In this document: piece by piece, positions 59,501 to 64,000 of the stretch
Position numbering within the stretch: position 1 is the first letter of the stretch
How the letters are laid out: each line of letters starts with the position of its first letter
Assembly (NCBI GenBank): GCA_963921195.1
Contig: OY992540.1
Span: 172,579,896 to 172,643,895 of the forward strand
Direction of reading: 5' to 3'
Source of the DNA: Pegoplata infirma
Taxonomy: Eukaryota > Arthropoda > Insecta > Diptera > Anthomyiidae
Length of the DNA: 64,000 nt
Made by a program: the position numbers and the translations under genes
The notes under the pieces: generated by a model
Told to the model about the DNA's origin: nothing
The model's input: only the letters and a program-made list of their open reading frames with translations
The model's database searches: none

Positions 59501-62500
59501 TTTACAGTTTTTCTTGTAATTTTACAAATTTCCTAGATTTTTTACAAAAAAAATCTAGTAAATTTACGAAAATTTTTTATAAGTTTTATTTTACCAAAAA
59601 AGTTGAAAATTTACAATTTTATTGGTAAAAATCTTGTAAAATTCAAAAAAGTTCGCAATTTTTACTAGAAATTCTAGTAAAATTGGAGAATCTAGTAAAA
59701 TCACGAAACCTCCATGCAAGTTTTTTCGCGTCAAAAAAATTGTAAACTTGCAATTTTTATGATAAAAAGCTTGTAAAATTACAAAATTATTGGTAAAAAG
59801 CTTCTAAAACAACAAGGAATTGTTGTCAAATAGGAGGTAGCAAATAAAAAAGTTACAAACTTTTCTTGTAATTTTACAAGGTTTTTTTAGTGTAATTTTA
59901 TTTTTTTTTTTCAATTAACAATTTAAATTGAAAACTATTTATATAAAACAAAAAAATTATTTTTTTTTTTACTGATTTTGTTATTGAAATCCTCTTTTCC
60001 ATTTAAATAATTAATTAACTTTTTATTTAAAAATTATTAAACTAAATAAAATATTAAAAAAAAAAAAAATTTGGCCAAACCGGGTTAACTTATTTTAGCT
60101 TCGACCTATAGCTGCAATTGACATATAAGACATTTTTTTATCCATTCGTGGTATTCTTTGGCGGCTTTCAACAGTAACGGCCAAAATGTCAATAAAATAT
60201 TTTCCGTGTGAGCAAAGTACTCATTGTTTTGCCTTATTAAAAATATCTCTATGACTTGGCGGTAAATATTGCGTATAAACTTAAATAAAAGTGCACTCCC
60301 GTAAATGACAGAGCTATAGAACTTCACATTAAAGTACATTGGAACATAAACTCTCATAATAAATTCTGAAAGTATTTTCAGGTTTTCCGATGGTGATTTA
60401 GTTGCTACATATGATCGCAAAATTCTGCTGGCTTTTGTTAACCATCGAGAGTGGAATATTGGTCCCGGCTTTAAATCTTCTTTGCTAAATCTTCGGGGCA
60501 GAAACCACTAGCAACTGCATTAGCTACAAGATTGTAACTTTTTTTTTTGCTACCTCCTATTTGACAAGAATTCCTTGTTATTTTACAAGCTTTTTACTAA
60601 TAATTTTGTAATTTTACAAGCTTTTTACCAAAAAATTGTAAGTTTACAAGGAGGTTTCGTGATTTTACTAGATTTTTTGCTACCTCCTATTTTACTAGAA
60701 TTCCTAGTAAAAACTACGAACTTTTTTGTAATTTTACAAGATTTTTACCAATAAAATTGTAAATTTACAACTTTTTTGGCGAAAAAAAAACTTACAAGAA
60801 ATTCTCGTAAATTTACTAGATTTTTTTTTTTTGTAAAAAATCTTGAAAATTTTTAAAATTACAAGAAAAATTCTAAAATTACAAAAAAAATGTAAATTTA
60901 GATTATTTGTTAAAAAAACGAGGAAAACTGCCAAATATTGGTAAAATGGGATTACGAGGCTTTTTCTAGTAATTTGACATGATCTTTTTTTTAAATTACA
61001 TTTAAACATAAAGTCGATGAAAATAATATTTTTCGTGTATTTTTTTTAATTAAATAGTTAAATAAAAAAAAAATAAAAAAAAAACAAACAAAAAAAATAC
61101 AATAATTTGATGGGCATCGCCATGATTCGAACCTAGGCTGCCGTACGCATTAGTTATAAAGTGTTGTTGTGTTGTCGTTATGTCGTGCTTTGTGACACAT
61201 TATTCCAGGGTTCGCTTCCCGGTTTTTTTTTTTAAATATTTTTCATTATTATATTTTGATTTATTTTTTTTCCAAGTTGAAGAACTTTTTAAATAAAACA
61301 AGTAAGTTTTTGTAAAATATCGATAATTTTTTTTTTTTTAATTTTTTCGTTTTCAGTTTTGACTTAAGTTTTGTTAAATAAATTTTCTTTTAACCAATTT
61401 TAAAATCAATTCTTTTTTTAAACTCAATTTTGAATTACAATTTAGTTAAATAATTTTTTTCTAAGTTTTAGGTAGAAAAATCGTGACAGTTTTAGGTTTT
61501 ATAACAGTTTGACTATTATTATTTTGACATAAATCTCCAAAACCATTACTTAGGTACATAATTTTCTATAACTGAGCACAGATATAGAAAGCTGAGGAAA
61601 TTTCCTTTAAAATAAGCCCTCTTCCAGCGATACAGGTCAACCATTCACCAATTGCAATGAATTGCAATGAATATTTCCAAAAAAAATAGCATTATTTTTG
61701 GATTTCCTGAGCACCAAATTTTCACTTAAAAAACCGGAAGCTCGATTTTGATTTTAGAACCATGGTTTCTTTGGGAAAAGTTCTTAGAATTTCTCGTAGA
61801 TTACGATTCTGCTATACGCTTAATAGGCAAAAAAATTGACCCACCCTAATGAACATATCTGAAAATGTCTGATTATATATGCCTGATAGACTCAATTTAA
61901 GGATCTGAAAATATCTGAAGCTGACATGAGTATATATGGAGTAGATCTGATTACATTCATTTGGATATGATCCATATTTCGTTGGCTGGCCTTCAGAAGG
62001 CCTATGTGCAAGATTTTTTCAAATGTTGGTACCTATGCCATTGTGGTCCTATGTTGCATATATACACGCCCACGAAGTCTTTTCGAGATTTTTTAAAACT
62101 GCACATAGGACTTCTTGAAGGCCAGCCAACGATATGTTTTTATCAAAATTTTCTAAGTTTCAAAAAAAGTCCCGTTTACAAAAATGTTTAACATTTTTCT
62201 TTGTGCTTTGGAGTAAAAAATCATTATCAACGCTTTTAGGAATTTTGGCTTTTTTTTCAAAATTTTTAAGTTCCGAAAAATGGTGGGTACAACTGTGAAG
62301 TCTTCTGTGATGTGTTCCTAAGGGACACATTTCCTTACAAAAATGATAAGTATTTTAATATGAAATGTGTCGACTTTGTGGTGTTCGTCGTTTAGGTCCG
62401 GGTGATACTTAGGTCACGTGACCTATCACGTTTCCTGCAGGGAATACTCAATACTAAACATGGCCCAATACAACCGTACCATCCAAATAAGACTTTCAAT

Positions 62501-64000
62501 AAATATATTAATATTCTTCTATCTGTTTTCAGATGGCGATTTTCACAACGAAAAACATATGTTTGTTGATATGCCAGTACGTGAAGAATTTTATCGCTGC
62601 GTGGCTCGTTATGGAAGTCGTGGTTGTACTCAGACTGAAATATATCGACAAATGACGATCCATAATTTATCCTTAAGGCAAATAGTTAAACAAATGGTGA
62701 CAGATGGGTTAATAAAATCATATTTTGTGGACGCTGGTCGGCAGAGAGTAAATATGTAAGTTTCTCATTTCTATGATTTTATTTTTTTATTCTCTCCAAA
62801 CTAAAGTTTTTGAACTTTAGTAATACCATTTTATTGATTATTTTAATGATTCTTTAAATCCACGCCCACAAAATGGGCGGTTCGAAAAAACGACATTTTC
62901 TAGTTACTTAGGTCTACGTGCAGGACTTTGAACTCATTATGGCATAAACTGTTTTCATTTGATTATAAAAATAAAATGTTGGAGCTCGAGGCATGGATTT
63001 TACTTTAATTAAAATTCTTCTTTATTAGTTTTCAATATTTCGCTACTCTTCAATTATCATCCTCAGGGAGTAGAATGGATTTTAAATAAAAACACAAAAT
63101 TCTAAAAATTAACATTGTTTATAATTCGTTATCATAAACTATTTATGATGACGAGCTATAAACAACGTAAATTTTTAAAATTTTGTGTCTTTATTTAAAA
63201 TCCATTATACTCCCAGAGGATGCTACTGGAGGAGTATCGAAATATTAGAAATTAATAAAAAAGAAATTTAATTAAAGGAGAATCCAGGCCTCGAGCTCAA
63301 ACATTTTATTCTTGTAATTAATTTGGAAAGGTCGAATAAAAAACAACTATAAGTTTTTATCTGTTTAACAAAAAATGCAAAAAATTTCGTTTTTTAGGGG
63401 TTGGTTTAGTTCTCCAAGGGGGAACTTTTCTCCCTGGTCCAATTTTTGTCCATTTCCGAACTTAACCAGCCTATGACCGTAGCACATATTTGTGCCAAAC
63501 TTAAGGAGTCTAGCTCTTTAATTTTAGTCTTCATCGTCCTTTCCACAGGCGACCATATATGGGTCCCCGACCGATATTTTTTAGTTGCGTTACACACTTT
63601 GTCATTAGTGAGTATACCCCCATACTGTAGTTGGATGGTATAAAAATGTTAAAGAAAAAATATGGAATTTTTGTACCGAAGGAACAAGTTAACAATAAAT
63701 AAAATACTGCTATTATTTTTTCACACCACTTTTAGACTAATAATTTTAAGAGTATTTTAAATATAAATTTCCTTAACTAACTTTTATCATCAAAACTCTT
63801 TAAAGGTATGTTGCTGTGGAACACGCTGATTCTGTTAAGAAAAAGGAAAAAGATTCTTTAGATGTTCTTCAGAATCTACAATGTGCTGAAGAACCTAATA
63901 TTCCCCAAACTGAGGTTAACGTAGTAGATATCGCACAAATATCGGCGCGAATTAAACCGTACGAATATAAAAATCACAGAAAAAATATACGCCAAAATCT
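47436..64000 (+). CDS. GTF3C1: TFIIIC B-block-binding subunit (GTF3C1-like), 5' part
   Basis: Join 47436-47520, 47590-47786, 48990-49129, 49191-49400, 49469-49751, 49822-49978, 62533-62755, 63806-64000 (runs off the window). The 496 residues visible match the amino-terminal region of the largest TFIIIC subunit: ALEGLEGITLP then LW near residues 18-31, DRYQYMDPDLG (79-89), CEFYKERK (116-123), IIVASQELRFKAL (147-159), YCIWEAIGRSRFNGE (175-189), then the B-block winged-helix stretch (about 215-305) and a second helix-rich block (359-431). In other eukaryotes this subunit binds the B box of tRNA genes and recruits TFIIIB for Pol III. The human protein is about 2,100 residues, so roughly three quarters lie downstream. 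Start: first ATG, A at -3 and G at +4. All donors are GT and acceptors AG, and phases agree at every junction. Confidence 0.92.
47590..47786 (+). CDS. GTF3C1: GTF3C1-like exon 2
   Basis: Residues 29-94, ending in phase 0 at CCG|GTAAAT. Contains LWVYLSKSFNASFPLPEHLK (30-49) and FELPTERETVKLYDRYQYMD (66-85), the latter matching the family's DRYEEID-type motif. Confidence 0.9.
47787..48989. other. Intron 2 with a palindromic repeat
   Basis: 1,203 bp, AT-rich. CTCCCTTTATAAAATTG (48214-48230) is mirrored by CAATTTTATAAAGGGAG (48363-48379), marking a MITE-like insert of about 166 bp with GCTG-rich interior. The GCGATAT-type words at 48470-48910 recur on both strands. The minus-strand frames are not genes. 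Confidence 0.7.
48990..49129 (+). CDS. GTF3C1: GTF3C1-like exon 3
   Basis: Residues 95-140 plus two bases of codon 141 (phase 2). Carries IVRYKCVPILDGHIIGSCEF (99-118), YKERKPISF. Acceptor TTTCACAG. Donor AT|GTGTGT is weaker than the others but is the only one that keeps frame with the next exon (codon 141 = ATA). Confidence 0.88.
49191..49400 (+). CDS. GTF3C1: GTF3C1-like exon 4
   Basis: Residues 141-210, phase 2 at both sides. WGNKFIIVASQELRFKAL (142-159) and QYCIWEAIGRSRFNGE (174-189) are the most conserved family blocks in the window. Intron 3 upstream is 61 bp; donor AA|GTAAGT. Confidence 0.92.
49469..49751 (+). CDS. GTF3C1: GTF3C1-like exon 5 (B-block winged helix)
   Basis: Residues 211-305, entering at phase 2, leaving at phase 0 with CGT|GTAAGT. 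NKLIGYGIISHQ (212-223) begins the winged-helix region that in the family forms the B-block-binding domain. It continues with TVTTLLTLPRFYPTNRS and two predicted helices (VSMVEKLFVTLK; KKAMLTHLFRQIFETR). Intron 4 is 68 bp. Confidence 0.9.
49822..49978 (+). CDS. GTF3C1: GTF3C1-like exon 6
   Basis: Residues 306-357 plus one base (phase 1). SVPYYEVYPNSKRKHNGSSR then VSLRHPEKSINDLFENIE and an acidic tail. The acceptor GATGAAG (intron 5, 70 bp) is chosen because it is the one that restores frame with YYEVYP. Donor G|GTAAGT opens the 12.6-kb intron. Confidence 0.85.
50177..50783 (+). mobile_element. HINE in intron 6
   Basis: Begins TATACACCACACTGTGATAC, AGGGTATAATAAG, and ends CTCTGGTGTAGGGTATTATA, hairpin GGTCGGTC-TTGACCGAC and ACTTGTT. 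It is a close inverted relative of 23884-24733 but has lost the (GTCY)n tract. Confidence 0.8.
50784..51272 (+). mobile_element. Second HINE in intron 6, abutting the first
   Basis: TTTATACCCTCCAACCACCG, AAAGTATATATTTTATTGAT, GATGTCCGTCCGTCCGTCTG, a C17-type homopolymer near 51159, then TTGGAGGGTATAAAAG, hairpin TTCGGC-ACA-GCCGAA and ACTTGTT. The head-to-tail junction with the previous copy has no spacer. Confidence 0.83.
54014..54410. mobile_element. MITE, CTTGTAAAATTACAAG type
   Basis: Left CACAAAAAAAAACTTTGTCA, AATTACAAGG; right TTGTAATTTTACAAGGTTTT, TTTTAGTG; TA on each side (54012-54013; 54411-54412). The opposite foldback arm (near 55628) gives an approximate empty site, AGACTAGACTAAG. 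397 bp. Relatives lie at 58793-59890 and 60541-60999. Confidence 0.85.
55257..55515. mobile_element. Near-perfect palindromic MITE, CCCGTGTAAAAATG ends
   Basis: CCCGTGTAAAAATG at the left, CATTTTTACATGGG at the right. The middle (AAATCCGAGATATAATTAGA near 55393) mirrors TCTAATTATATCTCGGATTT near 55360 around a tiny loop. The ends resemble CCCGAGTAAAAA of the 9-15 kb region, so probably the same family. 259 bp. Confidence 0.82.
55951..56102. mobile_element. Small MITE in the foldback's right arm
   Basis: CGGCGTATACAGG near 55957 mirrored by CCTGTATACGCCG near 56089, with a CAACAACAAC/GTTGTTGTTG stem inside. Flanked by TGCATGCA at 55943-55950 and 56103-56110; the left arm carries the single site (GTGCATGCAACC near 53704). 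152 bp. Confidence 0.85.
56682..57376. mobile_element. TIR element, CA duplication
   Basis: CACACAAAAAAATAAAAAA at the left, TTATTTTTTTCTGTG at the right, CA on both sides (56680-56681; 57377-57378). The left arm of the enclosing foldback (near 53128, AATATTGGAATTTTATGCC) is the uninterrupted site. 695 bp; the 61-codon frame inside has no recognisable motif. Confidence 0.82.
57404..57888. mobile_element. TIR element, 5-bp TAGTA duplication
   Basis: GCGGTTCTCACCCTTGATAG at the left, CTATCAAGGGTGAAAACCGC at the right; TAGTA at 57399-57403 and 57889-57893 (AGT if the ends are AGCGGTT). The left foldback arm has the empty site TTGATACTAATAAC near 53106. 485 bp. Confidence 0.88.
58262..58360. pseudogene. 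tRNA-like block with two opposed B boxes
   Basis: Minus strand at 58271-58281 gives GGTTCGATTCC, a perfect B-box match within CAGGGTTCGATTCCCGG. Plus strand at 58347-58357 gives AGTTCGAATCC, one mismatch. The TTGTGACACAGAA-like middle does not fold as a tRNA. The inverted copy is at 61105-61215 (GGTTCGAATCA minus, GGTTCGCTTCC plus). Confidence 0.6.
58570..58640 (-). pseudogene. tRNA-like sequence with perfect A box
   Basis: Minus strand: TGGTATAGTGG (A-box consensus in full), then GTCGTTGTGCGACC and AGTTCAAATAC (two mismatches to the B box). Acceptor ends do not pair, so it is a decayed tRNA-derived sequence. Confidence 0.6.
58847..59435. mobile_element. pogo-like short element, TA duplication
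   Basis: CAGTAGAATCTCGCAAATTA at the left and TAATTTGTGAGATTCTACTG at the right, TA on each side (58845-58846; 59436-59437). GGTTCTAATTTG-type words recur inside both ends (sub-terminal repeats). 589 bp; encloses the 59011-59238 relic. Confidence 0.88.
59011..59238 (-). pseudogene. pogo-like transposase C-terminal relic
   Basis: 75 codons on the minus strand; residues 31-65 read VREIKKWNEDGFND, SSDDDIIDVTPVISHLKAL. An acidic WNE...DDxI-D-V...-H-x-ALK layout is what I know from the ends of pogo/jerky-type transposases. It lacks the DDE catalytic domain and the DNA-binding head, so it cannot be functional. It lies wholly inside the TA-flanked pogo-like element, which supports the assignment. 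Confidence 0.5.
60106..60538 (-). pseudogene. Frameshifted relic of a TE-associated protein
   Basis: Minus strand. The upstream frame reads ANAVASGFCPEDLAK, then after a frame change GPIFHSRWLTKASRILRSYV, SENLKILSEFIMRVYVPMYF and further down NNEYFAHTENILLTFW, ending CLICQLQL-stop. Codon composition is unlike the simple AT repeats around it. The HSRWLT...RILR-Y and YFAH-ENILL pattern reminds me of uncharacterised proteins repeated in many animal genomes, which suggests transposon origin, but I cannot name the family. Its 5' part is cut off where a MITE-like repeat starts near 60540. Confidence 0.55.
60541..60999. repeat. CTTGTAAAATTACAAG-type MITE, inverted half
   Basis: GCTACCTCCTATTTGACAAG near 60550, repeated TTTTACAAGCTTTTTAC and AATTTTACAAGATTTTTACC; ends GATTACGAGGCTTTTTCTAG, TAATTTGACA. 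It is the mirror of the 59455-59880 stretch. Confidence 0.7.
61978..62135. repeat. Strong hairpin about 400 bp before exon 7
   Basis: CGTTGGCTGGCCTTCAGAAG, GCCTATGTGCA (61979-62010) against TGCACATAGGACTTCTTGAA, GGCCAGCCAACG (62103-62134), about 30 paired bases with two small irregularities and a loop of about 90 bases. Far more GC-rich than its surroundings. Lies in the right arm of the outermost foldback. Confidence 0.85.
62533..62755 (+). CDS. GTF3C1: GTF3C1-like exon 7
   Basis: Residues 358-431 plus two bases of codon 432. VREEFYRCVARYGSRGCTQT (372-391), EIYRQMTIHNLSLRQIVKQM, VTDGLIKSYFVDAGRQRVN: a second helix-turn-helix or extended winged-helix block. Acceptor TGTTTTCAG is strong; donor AT|GTAAGT. 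Reads in phase with exon 6 across the 12.6-kb intron. Confidence 0.9.
62845..63655 (-). mobile_element. HINE in intron 7, split by a palindrome
   Basis: CCACGCCCACAAAATGG, ACGACATTTTCTAG, then after the 62972-63312 palindrome AGTTCTCCAAGGGGGAACTT, GTTACACACTTTGTCATTAG, ending ACTGTAGTTGGATGGTATAA. The (GTCY)n tract is lost and the 3' hairpin end is missing. The 63-65 codon frames here belong to it. Confidence 0.75.
62972..63312. repeat. Palindrome inserted in the intron-7 HINE
   Basis: ATGTTGGAGCTCGAGGC at the left mirrored by GCCTCGAGCTCAAACAT at the right. The arms continue inward (AATCCATTATACTCCCAGAG near 63200 against CTCAGGGAGTAGAATGGATT near 63063) to a centre near 63130 at ATTTATGATGACGAGC. 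Relatives of the HINE lack it. Confidence 0.85.
63806..64000 (+). CDS. GTF3C1: GTF3C1-like exon 8, partial
   Basis: Residues 432-496 plus two bases, cut by the window end. YVAVEHADSVKKKEKDSLDV, LQNLQCAEEPNIPQTEVNVV and RIKPYEYKNHRKNIRQN: a charged, less conserved linker as expected after the amino-terminal domains. Acceptor CTTTAAAG|G completes Met432. Confidence 0.88.

Larger units (their letters stand above)
58793..59890. mobile_element. CTTGTAAAATTACAAG-type MITE with nested pogo-like copy
   Basis: Left part TGTCAAATTACTAGAAAAAG, TCTCGTAATCCCA; right end TTGTAATTTTACAAGG, TTTTTTTAGTG. The left terminus is blurred. Split at CACCAA|TA by 58847-59435; the related element at 54014 reads through (TTTTACCAATATTTGACAG). 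Confidence 0.7.
58159..61336. repeat. Foldback with tRNA-like segments
   Basis: 58159-58500 is inverted at about 61000-61330: AAGTTCTTCAACTT near 58194 against AAGTTGAAGAACTT near 61274; GATGCCCATCAAATTATT near 58362 against AATAATTTGATGGGCATC near 61104. MITEs of the CTTGTAAAATTACAAG type sit in each half, and a degraded ORF lies at the centre (60106-60538). Confidence 0.78.
51671..61848. mobile_element. 10.2-kb foldback, TAGGGTGGGTC ends, 8-bp TSD
   Basis: Left TAGGGTGGGTCAATTT, right AAATTGACCCACCCTA, flanked by perfect ATGAACAT at 51663-51670 and 61849-61856. Arms 51671-52185 and 61337-61848 are close inverted copies (for example GGCTTATTTTAAAGGAAATT against AATTTCCTTTAAAATAAGCC). Ends and TSD length suggest hAT. 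The centre is filled by a HINE (from 52192) and a tRNA-like foldback (58159-61336). Confidence 0.9.
51354..62442. repeat. Outermost foldback in intron 6, CCCTGCAGGAAA ends
   Basis: CCCTGCAGGAAA at 51354 mirrored by TTTCCTGCAGGG at 62431-62442. Inner pairs: CCTATCACGTGAC near 51440 against GTCACGTGACCTATC near 62413 (partly palindromic), and ATTGAGTCTATCTGAC near 51641 against the GATAGACTCAATTTA block near 61890. Its loop received the 51671-61848 element. The arms are diverged, so this is less certain than the inner layers. Confidence 0.55.
49979..62532. other. Intron 6, 12,554 bp of nested repeats
   Basis: Donor GGTAAGT at 49979, acceptor TTCTATCTGTTTTCAG at 62532. Apart from roughly 200 bp after the donor and 90 bp before the acceptor, almost all of it can be assigned to HINEs, foldbacks and MITEs listed separately. 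Flanking exons join in frame (G|AT = Asp358), so the intron should be removable despite its content. Confidence 0.88.

Noticed and set aside
1..64000. CRISPR arrays, operons or phage-type defence systems
   Set aside because: Spliceosomal introns and eukaryotic transposons identify this as nuclear animal DNA; direct repeats here are satellites or transposons without spacer structure.

Overview
Eukaryotic, very AT-rich nuclear DNA, most likely from a brachyceran (higher) fly. Three things point there: a protein-coding gene with 61-70 bp GT-AG introns, abundant mobile elements carrying (GTCY)n tetranucleotide tracts and ATACCCTCC sub-terminal repeats of the dipteran mini-me/DINE (Helentron-derived, HINE) type, and foldback elements with tandem-repeat arms. 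No bacterial features, CRISPR arrays, rRNA genes or intact tRNA genes were seen.

The only gene I can support as functional is on the + strand at the right end. Exons 1-8 (47436 to the window edge) encode 496 residues, plus two bases of the next codon, of the amino-terminal part of the B-block-binding subunit of TFIIIC (GTF3C1/TFIIIC220 type). All seven splice junctions keep frame. Introns 1, 3, 4 and 5 are 61-70 bp; intron 2 is 1,203 bp, intron 6 is 12,554 bp and intron 7 is 1,050 bp. The three long introns hold repeats and, as far as I can see, little else.

Nearly everything from 1 to 47200 is nested repeats. From left to right: foldbacks (1-8540); a palindrome-rich region bounded by CCCGAGTAAAAA ends with tRNA-like B-box pieces (9031-15061); a 1.5-kb TIR element (15088-16566); a 6.0-kb composite with hAT-like ends that contains a foldback with 21-bp satellite arms (17750-23768); two HINEs, one split by a 1.9-kb foldback (23884-27657); a 12.6-kb composite with 8-bp target-site duplications (28768-41359) holding a 498-bp tandem repeat, two multi-kb TIR elements and 34-bp dyad repeats; a foldback with twin 1,071-bp MITEs (41365-45960); and an unclassified repeat up to the gene.

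Many insertions can be dated relative to each other because target-site duplications, and in several cases empty sites, are present within the window. Intron 6 is the clearest case: a CCCTGCAGG foldback holds a TAGGGTGGGTC foldback (8-bp TSD), which holds a HINE, which holds a TAGACTGGGTC foldback (8-bp TSD), which holds several MITEs. Two degraded coding relics lie there: a pogo-like transposase tail and a frameshifted fragment of an unidentified TE-associated protein.
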